A stretch of 64,000 nt of DNA from a virus: positions 59,973 to 123,972 of the IMG/VR virus record IMGVR_UViG_3300033571_024374, one strand, 5' to 3'. The notes beneath the pieces were generated by a model. The model saw only the letters and a program-made list of their open reading frames with translations, was not told the origin of the DNA and did no database searches. This document shows positions 25,748-35,631 of this stretch, piece after piece (the stretch's first letter is position 1; each line of letters opens with the position of its first letter). Both the position numbers and the translations under genes were made by a program.

Positions 25748-26590
25748 TTAAGTTTGTAAAAATCGTATATAGAAGAATTCTGGTTTTTTTCCAACCTTTT
25801 GTATAGAGTATTCTTTCGATAAAAGAAAATTAATAGTTTCTTCCTTTGTGTCTTCAACTATATCTAATATAAGGTTTTTATAGATCATAACAATACCTGG
25901 TGTTAAATCATCTATAGTCTGCGAAGACGCTATAAGGCATAATGGATCTATAGATTCTAAATATTCAGGTATTTCTTGATATGGTATTAACTTGTGATTT
26001 ATCTTTAGATTAGATTCATTTTTATACTCTTTTAGTTTTTCAGATAAAAATTTAGATAGTATAACATGTTTCAAACCTATATTATTAAGTTCTTTTAACA
26101 CTATATCGGAATATTCAAGTTTTCTTATTATAGAATCAGATGTAGTATCTTTAGAAATTGTAAAGGCTCCTATTGATTCTTTAAATTGTCCATAAATACT
26201 AGTCGTAGTTCTACCTAATTCGGACATCATAAATAATATCATCTTGTCAATAGATTCAATAACCTTATCTTCAAGAATAACCTTTACCTTATGTATAACA
26301 TCTTCAATATTATTATCCTTTATCAAATCTTTCTTAATAGAAAGCGACTCACTGAGTATCTTATCTACTTTTATTACCGTATAGAGTTCTTCCTTTTTAA
26401 AATTAATATGGTTCTTAAATTTATAAGGAATTATATCTTTAGTATGAATCCTCGCAGTATCTAAATTTTCTAAATCATATTGAGCAATGTTTTTGAAATT
26501 GCTTATTAACGACTTAAATCTATAAGATTTTTCCAAAGAGTCATTTTCGGAAAATAATTTATTATACACAGATTTGATAATATCTATCAT
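25748..26590 (-). CDS. Hypothetical protein, 280 aa
   Basis: The start is placed at 26590, where ATG overlaps the stop of the glycosyltransferase gene as ATGA; the longer frame would overlap by 22 bases. The protein is alpha/beta, with a possible core strand-helix (IGLKHVILSKFLSEKLKEY) and PLCLIASSQTID near the C-terminus. I do not recognise it. The coupling to the upstream gene is clear. Confidence 0.65.
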   Translation of the reverse strand: MIDIIKSVYNKLFSENDSLEKSYRFKSLISNFKNIAQYDLENLDTARIHTKDIIPYKFKNHINFKKEELYTVIKVDKILSESLSIKKDLIKDNNIEDVIHKVKVILEDKVIESIDKMILFMMSELGRTTTSIYGQFKESIGAFTISKDTTSDSIIRKLEYSDIVLKELNNIGLKHVILSKFLSEKLKEYKNESNLKINHKLIPYQEIPEYLESIDPLCLIASSQTIDDLTPGIVMIYKNLILDIVEDTKEETINFLLSKEYSIQKVGKKPEFFYIRFLQT

Positions 26591-27825
26591 TCCGCTAGTG
26601 GATCCCATGTATAATTAACAAAATTCTCAACATCTGGTTTAGGAGTCCAAAGTGATGCTGACCAACCTAATTCATCAGACCAAACATCATCGTGAACACC
26701 CAATTCTACAAATCTATCGTGGATTTGTCTATCGTAGCGTTCTCTGATAAATCTAACTAATCTTTGAATTTCTTGTCTTCTATAGTTTTGAGTATTATCT
26801 CCTCCAGCATTCATCCACTGGATATATCCTAACTGTGCGATTCTTACAAATTTAGTCTTTAAGAATGTTCTTATGATTATCTCATAATCATCACAAACAC
26901 CCAATAAAGCACTGTGGCCATTGATATCTCTATAGATGTCGGTTCTCCATGCTCTGATGTGATTAGGAACGCCTACGATGTGTCTAATAGTCCTTGGATT
27001 GATATTACAACTAATGTGGGTCAAATATGATCTATCTCTATACCAATCTACTTTGTATTTACCATATCCCATCGCAAAACCATCACCATACACTACACAT
27101 TTACCATCTTCTTCATATACTTCTGTGCAATCGGTATAATAGAAACCTGCGTCTGGGAATTGTAAATAAGCTTTACTAATCCAGCTCAAAGCATTTTCAG
27201 TCAATTCATCATCATGGTCTAGCTCAAGAACAATTTGTCCTTGACAAAGGTTTGCAGCGTAGTATTTTGTTTCTCCTACTCTACCACTATTTCTACGGCC
27301 TCTGAAAATTTTGATACGATGATCAGACTTGGATAATTCAACTAGCATGTTCCAGGTTTCGTTATTATCATCAGAATCATCGAAAATAACCCACTCCCAG
27401 TTGTTATAACTGCTATTTTTAAGAGAATTGTATGGACGCATTAATTTATCACCTGTTCTATACACAGGTGTAAAAATGCTAATAAGGGGGACTTTATCAA
27501 CTCTATCTACCGCAGCATTTATAAATACCCTATATGCCGATTCACCTATATCTACAGGGTTTGCATCCTCTGGGTATGATATCCACTTCCTTCGGTCTTC
27601 AAAAGGCAAATTTAACAGATTGACCCATTGGTCATCATTACCAATAGATATTATTACTTGAGGTCTAATTTCTGATAAAATTTCATAAATATTATCATCT
27701 GTGGTATATCTGCGAATATCAAATTCAAGTGGCTCCCAAGCACCTACATCTCTTGTTTGTATCGGAAGCGTATCGCCATTTTTTTGAAAAAGGGCTAAAA
27801 CAGGTAATCCTCTTTTCGAATCCAT
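26587..27825 (-). CDS. Family 2 glycosyltransferase
   Basis: Residues about 115-330 of this 412-residue protein are a GT-A fold: PLISIFTPVYRTGDKLMRPY at the start, WVIFDDSDDN, RNSGRVGETKYYAANL and the metal site LELDHDDEL. Residues 1-110 are a separate N-terminal region with an IRPQVIISIGNDDQW strand, perhaps a second nucleotide-binding lobe. The C-terminus (DELGWSASLWTPKPD) is an extra tail. It probably adds sugar to phage virion protein, DNA or a host glycan. The next gene overlaps it by four bases. Confidence 0.85.
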   Translation of the reverse strand: MDSKRGLPVLALFQKNGDTLPIQTRDVGAWEPLEFDIRRYTTDDNIYEILSEIRPQVIISIGNDDQWVNLLNLPFEDRRKWISYPEDANPVDIGESAYRVFINAAVDRVDKVPLISIFTPVYRTGDKLMRPYNSLKNSSYNNWEWVIFDDSDDNNETWNMLVELSKSDHRIKIFRGRRNSGRVGETKYYAANLCQGQIVLELDHDDELTENALSWISKAYLQFPDAGFYYTDCTEVYEEDGKCVVYGDGFAMGYGKYKVDWYRDRSYLTHISCNINPRTIRHIVGVPNHIRAWRTDIYRDINGHSALLGVCDDYEIIIRTFLKTKFVRIAQLGYIQWMNAGGDNTQNYRRQEIQRLVRFIRERYDRQIHDRFVELGVHDDVWSDELGWSASLWTPKPDVENFVNYTWDPLAE

Positions 27826-27882
27826 AATATAAGAATAGATATAAAAAACAATTTATTATTATACAATATACTAAAATTTTGT

Positions 27883-29370
27883 TTAGAAAATATCCTCAGA
27901 CTGAGGAACACCCCATTCTCTTCTAGTTAATTTATATTTTGCTGTGATTCTACCTATAGTTACATCATAAACTATTTTAAATCCCTCAACTACAAAAAAA
28001 CCACTTAAGAATCTATCAACCGTTGGATATAAACTCAATAAAGGTAGATTTGTGTTTTGCTTATTAGCATCTATCTCATCTTTACTCATATAAACTGAAG
28101 AGTCTTGAAAATTGTCGGTAATAAAAATTATTATAGGTATTCTTTCCATTTTTATAACAGCAGGATTCCATCCCCATAAATCTATATCAATATACATCTT
28201 TTCTAACTCTTTATTATTGGTAAAATTCTGATGAAATGCTAAAGCGTATTTTTGATGTACATTTCCATTCGGTAAAGAATATTGTATACCATTCCAAATA
28301 TTTTTAAGATGTTCCTTTTCTATTGTTTCATCCTTTAATCCACGTAATCGTATTTTAGTATCTTCTGTACCTGGAGTAGAAAGGGGATTAAATTCTATCA
28401 TATTTTCTTCAGATATAGTCTTTAATGTATGGTCATAAAAATACATTTTTTTACCATATCCTTGAGAATAAGAGATAGCAGAAGAATTATTTACTAGTTC
28501 ATAATTTGTTATCTTAAAATTAGAATTCGTACCGTATTCTAGATTTGAAAGGATTAAGTCTTGTTTTTTATTCGGTTGATCAGCATCATCTATCGTTAAA
28601 TTGGGATCTGCGACATCAAAAACATTTCTTTGAAAGATTGCAAGTGCCTCATCAAATTTTTTAGTTTGATCAAATTGTTTCTCTACTTCAATAAAATTTA
28701 CATTATAATAAACATCTATGAATGAACGATAAAATGTGTTTTCATTTCTCCAAGAGTGATCCGTTATATGTAATATGAAATCTTTATAAGATTTCCAATC
28801 ACATATCCATACCATTTCATCGTCCGTAGGATCTTCTATATTCGTTGCAAATCCTAATTGTAACTCACTAGCAACTTTTTTTATTACATCAATTGATGTA
28901 CCCTTAAAGGCTTTATTCTGTTCAACCCATATTTTTTTTATATTTAAAATACCTGTAATATAAAATATTGTAGACGGTTCCAAATCATTTAAATATGTTG
29001 TCTCAACGTGTGTAATCAAATAATCATTTCTTATAGGCTTATAAACATCATTATAACTCCTCAAATAAACTGATGCTATATCACCATCCTTTGGTAGTTT
29101 TTGTGCTATAAACTCATTATTTGAAACTATAAGTTTCATATGTAGAATAGGTAAAAAATTAGAGCAATCAATTTCAAATGATGTAAGTTCTACTCTTTTA
29201 ATTCTATACTCATTGATCAAAATATATGGGAAATCAAATCCCATAACCTTACTACTTTTATATCCCGTGGCAAATGTAAGAGATAGTGCATCATCCTGTT
29301 CGGTATCCATATCTGCTAACACTATAGTAGCATTAGATACTGTTCTTATTTTGGTTTTTTCAAAAGCCAT
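27883..29370 (-). CDS. Baseplate-hub-like virion protein
   Basis: The 495-residue protein has a layout reminiscent of tail-hub proteins (gp27/gpD type): early strands (RVELTSFEIDCSNFLPILHM), a late-control-D-like module (IDVIKKVASELQLGF, then a WKSYKDFILHITDHSW helix) and a final strand (FKIVYDVTIGRITAKYKL). In hub proteins this module begins the central tube. The match is by architecture only, so I hold it as tentative. It shares one base with the upstream gene (TAATG). Confidence 0.5.
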   Translation of the reverse strand: MAFEKTKIRTVSNATIVLADMDTEQDDALSLTFATGYKSSKVMGFDFPYILINEYRIKRVELTSFEIDCSNFLPILHMKLIVSNNEFIAQKLPKDGDIASVYLRSYNDVYKPIRNDYLITHVETTYLNDLEPSTIFYITGILNIKKIWVEQNKAFKGTSIDVIKKVASELQLGFATNIEDPTDDEMVWICDWKSYKDFILHITDHSWRNENTFYRSFIDVYYNVNFIEVEKQFDQTKKFDEALAIFQRNVFDVADPNLTIDDADQPNKKQDLILSNLEYGTNSNFKITNYELVNNSSAISYSQGYGKKMYFYDHTLKTISEENMIEFNPLSTPGTEDTKIRLRGLKDETIEKEHLKNIWNGIQYSLPNGNVHQKYALAFHQNFTNNKELEKMYIDIDLWGWNPAVIKMERIPIIIFITDNFQDSSVYMSKDEIDANKQNTNLPLLSLYPTVDRFLSGFFVVEGFKIVYDVTIGRITAKYKLTRREWGVPQSEDIF

Positions 29371-29990
29371 TATTGAGGACTATTCAGTTTATTTTTTAAA
29401 ACTTGACTAATTAATTCAGCTTTACTTATAGGCTCCGTAGAACATTCTGAAGCATTTCGTCCTACTCCAGGTGCAAATCTTACTTTATTGTTAATAACCT
29501 CAACCTCGCCATCCCCAAATTCATTAAAGTTAGGGGGTAAGTTGTTAGGTGAAGGTGCTGGTGTATCTGCTCCAAGTTCTCGAAGCTTTTTAAATCTATT
29601 CGTTAGTTTTTGAATATTTTTATCTGGTGTAGCAGCTTTATCAGGATTTACATAATTATTACGAATATCTTCATCAGTATCAATTAACTTATCAGCAGGA
29701 TTTATATTAAGAGAATTACCAGAACTTCTTAATAAGATAATATCGTCAGTATTCAAAGTAAATGGGTTTGAAATATAATTTGTTTTGAGCATTTCTGTAA
29801 AGTCCATAGAATTATCAATACCCATCATTAATAAATCTGGACGCATAATCATAGAATTATCCACATAATATCTTTTATCAAAAGTTTCATTCCCAAATGA
29901 ACTTAACGATTTTGATGTTAAATCAATCTTAGTTTCATCATTTTCAGTAATTTCTAATTTATTTTCTAATGCATCTAATTTTATACTCAT
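29370..29990 (-). CDS. Possible baseplate wedge protein (gp53/LysM-like motif)
   Basis: In this 206-residue protein, residues about 38-90 (YYVDNSMIMRPDLLMMGID, then ISNPFTLNTDDIILLRS) look like the RPDLL...NGI-NPF-L..GD.IL pattern seen in phage gp53-like wedge and LysM-type baseplate proteins. The rest is a Pro/Asn-rich linker and a short helix. It lies between two virion genes and is translated together with the hub-like gene. I consider the match moderate. Confidence 0.45.
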   Translation of the reverse strand: MSIKLDALENKLEITENDETKIDLTSKSLSSFGNETFDKRYYVDNSMIMRPDLLMMGIDNSMDFTEMLKTNYISNPFTLNTDDIILLRSSGNSLNINPADKLIDTDEDIRNNYVNPDKAATPDKNIQKLTNRFKKLRELGADTPAPSPNNLPPNFNEFGDGEVEVINNKVRFAPGVGRNASECSTEPISKAELISQVLKNKLNSPQ

Positions 29991-30008
29991 ATCTATATTA
30001 ATATTTTA

Positions 30009-31931
30009 TTATTTAAATACTGATCCTATTGGTTGAAATATCTGAGCTTGTATTTTATTTTTCTTATTATCAACTTTTGTTAAATCTGATATTTGTCTAC
30101 CAGAATTATCTACACTCGTCCTATTAAATGCACCAAGAGTATCCGTATCTTTATTTTGATACTCACTAAAACTATTAAATGTGCTATACGATTGATCCAC
30201 ATTTACGGTTCCTTCTTTATATGGATAATAAATTCTACCGCCGCCCCCATTAAATATGGATTGAATATCACTCGCATCTCTAGCTCTGCCGTGTTCTAGT
30301 GTACAAGAATACTTGAATTCAGTTGGAAAATCATCTATAGACAATTCATCGTTAAATTCCATATCAGTTGTTGTACACCATAGATTACCCATCATCATAA
30401 TTGGGGCAAATGGATTCCCAACCTGTAAATGCCATTCTCCAGTAGGAGCACCAGTTAATTCCGCTTTAGTTTGTTCTAATACTGTTCTCTGAAGTGCTTT
30501 CATTTTATCATTATTAGCAAAAAGATATTGTGCCGCTATTTCTGTCAAAGAACCAGTATTTTCTGGTTTTGCTAATGCACTTAACCCTTCATTAATAAAT
30601 GTTGTAAAAAATTGTTGAACTCTATCCGATACTGCTTTTGCTCCACCACCAATTTGCTTACTTAGTTCGTCTTTTAATTTAGATGGATTATTTAATTCTG
30701 ACAACAAAGAAAATACAAGTTCCGTTCTAACTAGTGGAAAGTTAGCACGATCTATAAGAAACCTATTCTCTCCACCCCAAAATAATGCATGGTTATAAGT
30801 TAATGCTAACATATTTGATAATATATCAAGCATAGCTGCCTTTTGATTAACATTTTCAATGGTCTTTGATGAATAATCAAAAGTTACTTTAAGATTATTC
30901 TGAGTAAATACTAGTCCTCTATCTCTAATTTTAGCACCCGTTATAACATTAACAGGGCCATAAACTAAATCTTGAAGTGGTCCTTGCTTCCAAGGATCAT
31001 AAGCAGATGTCCAATTACGTAAGGCACCTATATCTGAACCAGTTCCTGATAAAATAGAAAGTAACTTGATACCAGTTTCTTCCGCACTTCCACTTTTTGC
31101 TCCAGATGAATTAAGAAAACTTTCAGCCTCATCTAATTTAATAACTTCATTATTTTGCCCAGCACCCTTTACATCCTTTGTATTAATTTTAATATTCATT
31201 TTAGTAAAATTACTCAACTTATTATTTGAAGCATCTAGATATGTTAGGGCTTGAGCAATTGGTTTTCTTAATGGCGATTCGGGTCCCTCGGATTTTATAG
31301 CAACTCTAAGTTCATCATATACAGGAGCCATAAATCTACGAAGTGTAATCAATCTGTTATTATTAAATGGATGATAATGTTTCATATACAGAAAATCACC
31401 ATAAGAATATCTTCTTTCAGGTTGATTTGCTCCAGGTCCACCTTCAGAATAATGGCTAATTATAAGACTTGTAGATGGGTTCTTATATTGTGCGTAATCA
31501 GCCATTCCAAAATAATCAATGGATCCTTCTTCAGCATTTAAATCAGTTATAGGGTTTGAATTTTCATTAGTACCATCCATTATAGAATGGTATCTTACTA
31601 AATAATAAGGATTAATTAAACTTGGAAATCCTTGTAATGCTCTGGCGGATGATCCTTGCGGATTGTCTTGATTTACTGAAGTACCAACAGGTTTAAGCGT
31701 TTTAGCCTCTGGATTCGAAGTAATTCTAGTCAAATCTAAGTTCGTATCACCAGCTTGACCACCACCCCCTGAACCTGTAAACCCTGCAGTTGCGTTTGAA
31801 GCTGAACCTGGATTACTTTGTTGTCTCGCACTATTTGCAGCATTCAGTGCGTCTTTAGCTTTATCCGTAGCACTACCAGACCCTGTATTACCTGTTAATG
31901 AATTATATAAATCAGTTACAAAACCAAACAT
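30009..31931 (-). CDS. Large virion structural protein, 640 aa
   Basis: The N-terminus is a Gly/Ser/Asn-rich linker (about 1-95) followed by a long body. Features are NPYYLVRYHSIMDG, YSYGDFLYMKHYHPF, VKVTFDYSSKTIENVN and near the end PIMMMGNLWCTTTDMEF with HGRARDASDIQSIFNGG. I cannot assign a family. Size, composition and neighbours (hub-like and gp53-like genes) suggest a tail or baseplate protein. No promoter octamer is seen close to its start. Confidence 0.65.
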   Translation of the reverse strand: MFGFVTDLYNSLTGNTGSGSATDKAKDALNAANSARQQSNPGSASNATAGFTGSGGGGQAGDTNLDLTRITSNPEAKTLKPVGTSVNQDNPQGSSARALQGFPSLINPYYLVRYHSIMDGTNENSNPITDLNAEEGSIDYFGMADYAQYKNPSTSLIISHYSEGGPGANQPERRYSYGDFLYMKHYHPFNNNRLITLRRFMAPVYDELRVAIKSEGPESPLRKPIAQALTYLDASNNKLSNFTKMNIKINTKDVKGAGQNNEVIKLDEAESFLNSSGAKSGSAEETGIKLLSILSGTGSDIGALRNWTSAYDPWKQGPLQDLVYGPVNVITGAKIRDRGLVFTQNNLKVTFDYSSKTIENVNQKAAMLDILSNMLALTYNHALFWGGENRFLIDRANFPLVRTELVFSLLSELNNPSKLKDELSKQIGGGAKAVSDRVQQFFTTFINEGLSALAKPENTGSLTEIAAQYLFANNDKMKALQRTVLEQTKAELTGAPTGEWHLQVGNPFAPIMMMGNLWCTTTDMEFNDELSIDDFPTEFKYSCTLEHGRARDASDIQSIFNGGGGRIYYPYKEGTVNVDQSYSTFNSFSEYQNKDTDTLGAFNRTSVDNSGRQISDLTKVDNKKNKIQAQIFQPIGSVFK

Positions 31932-31945
31932 TCCAATTAGTTATT

Positions 31946-32296
31946 TTATATCATAAGAAGACCTACAACAAGATCTGCTTTAATATTATTTTTCTTCAAA
32001 ATTTCACTCACGGACTTTTTTATGTCTGAAGTATATTTTGGAACGATATACACTATATCCTTCTCTGTTTCATATATTTTCTCAAGTAATAACCTCTCTA
32101 GTTCTCTTGATAAAATAAAATATCCAGCATCAGATAAATTACCATTTAAATCATATCCTAAATCTTGAGCAACACTGAATACATCTAGATATTCGACATT
32201 CAAACCTCTAAAACGTTTTTTTATAACTTTCAAAGTACCTTCTTCGATAGTTACAACGACATTTATATTATTATTGTCGAATTCTTTATCTAGCAT
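31946..32296 (-). CDS. Hypothetical protein, 116 aa
   Basis: I set the start at the ATG at 32296, which has AAAAGGGAG a few bases upstream, one of the best Shine-Dalgarno sequences in the window; the longer frame would begin at TTG. The protein is alpha/beta (VVVTIEEGTLKVIKKRF, DIVYIVPKYTSDIKK). No family is recognised. It follows the gene at 32298 with one base between. Confidence 0.65.
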   Translation of the reverse strand: MLDKEFDNNNINVVVTIEEGTLKVIKKRFRGLNVEYLDVFSVAQDLGYDLNGNLSDAGYFILSRELERLLLEKIYETEKDIVYIVPKYTSDIKKSVSEILKKNNIKADLVVGLLMI

Positions 32297-32297
32297 C

Positions 32298-32798
32298 TTA
32301 TTCTCCCTTTTCAACTTTTGTATGTATATTTAAAAGGAGTTTAAGTCCTGATGCAGCCGCTATAGAATCACCCAAAGTTAATAAAATACCAATCGGTAAA
32401 ATCACAACGTCATTACTAGAAAGTAGAGAAGAACTGTCACCCATAGATTCAATATCTAAACCCCATACACATTCTGAAGAATCCAATATTTCATGACTTC
32501 TCCAGAATCCTAGATGTATAAAATTGTCTTCTTTTACTTTCCATCCATTTGACTTACAGAAATCAATTGCTTCATGTAATTGATTTAGGTTTTCTGTGGT
32601 ATATTTAAATAAACCCTCGGATTCTTTTGGAAGTATTACACCTTCTATAATACCATTCTTTATTATAAATGGTAAAATTCTGCCATAGTTTTTCTTAAGC
32701 CTAATTGTTTTAAAATTAGATTCATTATGGATAGAAAATTCTTCACATGAATAAACTACTTCGCTAATTGGGTTATCTGTATATTCTGTTTTTTTCAT
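32298..32798 (-). CDS. Hypothetical protein, 166 aa
   Basis: An alpha/beta protein (LPFIIKNGIIEGVILPKES) with a long hydrophobic C-terminal helix (VVILPIGILLTLGDSIAAAS) that may be buried or membrane-associated. I do not recognise it. The promoter octamer 48 bases upstream lies within the preceding gene. Confidence 0.6.
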   Translation of the reverse strand: MKKTEYTDNPISEVVYSCEEFSIHNESNFKTIRLKKNYGRILPFIIKNGIIEGVILPKESEGLFKYTTENLNQLHEAIDFCKSNGWKVKEDNFIHLGFWRSHEILDSSECVWGLDIESMGDSSSLLSSNDVVILPIGILLTLGDSIAAASGLKLLLNIHTKVEKGE

Positions 32799-32807
32799 TA
32801 AAAAAGA

Positions 32808-33713
32808 TTATTGTGATTTTTCAAGTATAATTGTTTCAGGTTCTTTATATATCTGTTTATTTTCAAACTCCTGATTTATTACACTATTTTCTTCACTTTT
32901 ATAATAAAGCATAAGTTTCTCTTTGATTGACTCTTTAACTTGATCGATTGTCAAATTATTCATAATATGTTCAATAACATAATCGATAGCATTATCATAA
33001 GATTCATCAATGATATTAAAAAATTCCTTTTTAACTAGATCTATATTAATATCAATTGTAATAGGAGTAGGATTTTTCTTTCTAGATGCCAACAATTCTC
33101 TTAATGGGCTATTAGGAAGACTTGAGCTAGAAGTTACTGCCTGAACAGGCTTAGGTTCAGGTTTAGAAGCTTTAGGTTGATATACAGGTTCTGTAGGAAT
33201 TTCTACTTCTTCAACAAATTCATCACTGATACCTATATCTGCAATGAACTGACTTTCAAGATCTTCTAATAAAATATTATAACCATCACTCATAGTTAAT
33301 TGGATTTCGCCATTATTCATATCACATCCAACTACTTCTACAATAGTACCGAAATTTTTACTAGTAATATACTTAAAAGTTTTACCAACAACCTCTCTTT
33401 TTACTGTTTCCAAAATATCTTGTGGGTTTGTAGGTACTGCTGGTTTATTATTATTTTTAGCCGCCTGTAGTTTCTTTCTCTTCTCCGCTTCTCTCTGTCT
33501 CTTTCTTTGCTCAATAATATGTCTATTTTCTTCAGTAAGCAAATCAAAAGGGGGCACTGACTCAACTTTTGTTAAAGGGTTACCATCTTGACCTATGATT
33601 ACTGCTCGATCTACGCCTTGTGACTCATAATGACCAGTTCCACCAACTGGCATCATCCTTGCACTTATATCGGGCATACCGCCCATATTACTATTTGAGG
33701 GTGTAAAGCTCAT
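32808..33713 (-). CDS. Hypothetical linker-rich protein with an SH3-like core, 301 aa
   Basis: An N-terminal Gly/Met/Ser-rich segment, a basic helix (RQREAEKRKKLQAAK), and a small beta module (VVGKTFKYITSKNFGTIVEV, QLTMSDGYNILLEDL), like an SH3/KOW-type barrel, are joined by Pro/Lys linkers to a C-terminal helical domain (FFNIIDESYDNAIDYVIEH). No family is named. It lies in the virion-gene region. Confidence 0.6.
   Translation of the reverse strand: MSFTPSNSNMGGMPDISARMMPVGGTGHYESQGVDRAVIIGQDGNPLTKVESVPPFDLLTEENRHIIEQRKRQREAEKRKKLQAAKNNNKPAVPTNPQDILETVKREVVGKTFKYITSKNFGTIVEVVGCDMNNGEIQLTMSDGYNILLEDLESQFIADIGISDEFVEEVEIPTEPVYQPKASKPEPKPVQAVTSSSSLPNSPLRELLASRKKNPTPITIDINIDLVKKEFFNIIDESYDNAIDYVIEHIMNNLTIDQVKESIKEKLMLYYKSEENSVINQEFENKQIYKEPETIILEKSQ
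32846..32853 (-). promoter_or_regulatory. Putative late promoter (GATATATA) inside an upstream gene
   Basis: GATATATA on the minus strand, 48 bases before the start at 32798, within the last codons of the 32808-33713 gene. Confidence 0.45.
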
Positions 33714-33731
33714 AAAAATCCTTATTATTTA

Positions 33732-34076
33732 TTATGAAATTATTCTTTCGCCAAATTTCTGTTTGTATTCTGCTTTCCAGTCATCTGCATATCCCAATTC
33801 TTTGTAGTTCTTGTAATGATATGCGAATCTTTCCAATGTTTTTAAAAAGTGATCTCGAATATTATCTTTATGTATTTTTTCTAGAATATCAGCTTGAATC
33901 CTAAACACATGATCAATACCTACGATTTTCCAAACTAGATATTCTATGTTTGTTTGGAGATTATAAGAGTATTCAATATCTACAGGATACCAACCATCAG
34001 GTTCCAACCCATGCATAACCTTTTTGGTTAAAGGATTTACATTGTTCAAATCGTATAATGTAACTATTCTTGACAT
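33732..34076 (-). CDS. Hypothetical protein, 114 aa
   Basis: The start is set at the ATG at 34076 (MSRIVTLYDL); the longer frame begins with TTG. The protein is compact, with WYPVDIEYSYNLQTNIEYL and a helix rich in His, Tyr and Lys. No family is recognised. It is the first gene behind the promoter at 34106 and divergent to the helicase gene. Confidence 0.65.
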   Translation of the reverse strand: MSRIVTLYDLNNVNPLTKKVMHGLEPDGWYPVDIEYSYNLQTNIEYLVWKIVGIDHVFRIQADILEKIHKDNIRDHFLKTLERFAYHYKNYKELGYADDWKAEYKQKFGERIIS

Positions 34077-34105
34077 ATTCAATCTATAAATAATACAACT
34101 TATCT

Positions 34106-34113
34106 TATATATC
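34106..34113 (-). promoter_or_regulatory. Putative late promoter (GATATATA)
   Basis: GATATATA on the minus strand, 30 bases before the ATG at 34076, in the divergent gap with the helicase gene. Confidence 0.65.
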
Positions 34114-34191
34114 TAAGATTAAATTTTGTTGAAAATTTTGTTATTATGATAATAAATATTAATTTTGCTAAAATTATCATTGGGTCATATT

Positions 34192-35631
34192 ATGTCTTTT
34201 AAACCAAGTGTTTATCAAGAAGCAATTTTTAATCATATAAAAAATTCAAGTCAAAATGCTGTTATTGAAGCTGTCGCTGGTTCTGGTAAAACAACAACTT
34301 TAATAGAATCTCTGAAAATTGCAAATACTGATAATGTAATATTTGTAGCATTTAATAAACATATAGCTGAAGAACTTAAACCTAAAGTACCTAAAGGCGT
34401 TAGAGTATCCACGATGCATTCTTTTGGATATGAACAGATATTACGTACCTACGGGAAAATTAATATAGATCATTTAAAAGTTAAAAAAATTATACAGGCT
34501 AAAGCAAAGGATTTATATTTAGCATTTTCTGAAAATAAGAATGAATACGCTGAAGATCTTTCTAGTCTCGTTGATTTATTAAGATTGAACCTATGTTCTT
34601 CCGTAGATGAGGTACTAGAAGTAGCATATAAGCATTCTTTGAATAATGCTTCTGATAGTTTGGTAAATGATGCTTTTATCATAATGAAAGAAATGAATAG
34701 AACACGAGATTCTATTGATTTCGTCGATATGATTTATATACCAGCATCGGAGGACATAAAGATTAAAGAGTTCGATTTGGTTTTAGTAGATGAATGTCAA
34801 GATTTATCAAAAAGTCAAATTCAACTTATGAAAAAAATGAAATCCACAGGTGGTAGGATTATTGCAGTTGGTGATAGAAATCAAGCTATTTATGGGTTCG
34901 GTGGAGCAGATAGCCAATCTTTTCAATCTTTAACTCAAATGGAAAATACGATACTACTACCTCTAAGTATATCGTATAGATGTAGTAAATTTGTTATTAG
35001 AGAAGCACAAAAAATAGTTCCAAGTATAGAATACTCTGAACATGCTATTGAAGGTATAGTTAATCACAATGGATTGATGAGAAATATAAAGGATGGTGAT
35101 TTTGTCCTTTGTAGAATGAATGCACCTCTAATATCAACTGCTTTAAAGTTCTTGGCATCTGGATCAAAAGCGAGTGTAAAAGGTATTGATATTGGATCAA
35201 GAATCATTAGTAATCTTAAATCAACTAAAGAAAATGATTTAAAAAAATCATTACTTATCCTTAAGACTAAATACTTTAGAGCAAAAGAAGAACTTGAAAA
35301 TTCAAATGATAGGAAATCTAGAGTTAAATTGATGTCATTAGAAGATATGCTCAATGCAACTCAAATACTTTCAGTAGGATGTCATACGATCGATGACGTA
35401 AAGCGTAAGATTAATGATTTATTCAGTGACACTGAAACTAAGGGCGTTATATTCTCATCCGCACATAAATCAAAAGGTCTTGAAGCCGATAATGTACACA
35501 TACTTAAACCTGAACTCATGCCACTCAAAAATGTGACATTAGACTGGGAAAAGGAACAAGAAAATAACTTACATTATGTTGCCATAACACGATCTAAAAA
35601 TACTTTAAGTTATATTCAAGATTCTATATAA
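34192..35631 (+). CDS. UvrD/Rep-like superfamily 1 DNA helicase
   Basis: All main SF1 motifs are visible: motif I AVAGSGKTTT, Ia IFVAFNKHIAEEL, Ib STMHSFG, II LVDECQDLS, III VGDRNQAIYGFGGAD, IV LSISYRC, V SAHKSKGLEADN and VI YVAITRSKNTL. At 479 residues it is shorter than bacterial UvrD, near the size of phage Dda-type helicases. The first 9 residues of the longer frame would need a TTG start, so I use the ATG at 34192. It probably acts in replication, recombination or repair. Its stop overlaps that of the converging ATP-grasp gene. Confidence 0.9.
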   Translation: MSFKPSVYQEAIFNHIKNSSQNAVIEAVAGSGKTTTLIESLKIANTDNVIFVAFNKHIAEELKPKVPKGVRVSTMHSFGYEQILRTYGKINIDHLKVKKIIQAKAKDLYLAFSENKNEYAEDLSSLVDLLRLNLCSSVDEVLEVAYKHSLNNASDSLVNDAFIIMKEMNRTRDSIDFVDMIYIPASEDIKIKEFDLVLVDECQDLSKSQIQLMKKMKSTGGRIIAVGDRNQAIYGFGGADSQSFQSLTQMENTILLPLSISYRCSKFVIREAQKIVPSIEYSEHAIEGIVNHNGLMRNIKDGDFVLCRMNAPLISTALKFLASGSKASVKGIDIGSRIISNLKSTKENDLKKSLLILKTKYFRAKEELENSNDRKSRVKLMSLEDMLNATQILSVGCHTIDDVKRKINDLFSDTETKGVIFSSAHKSKGLEADNVHILKPELMPLKNVTLDWEKEQENNLHYVAITRSKNTLSYIQDSI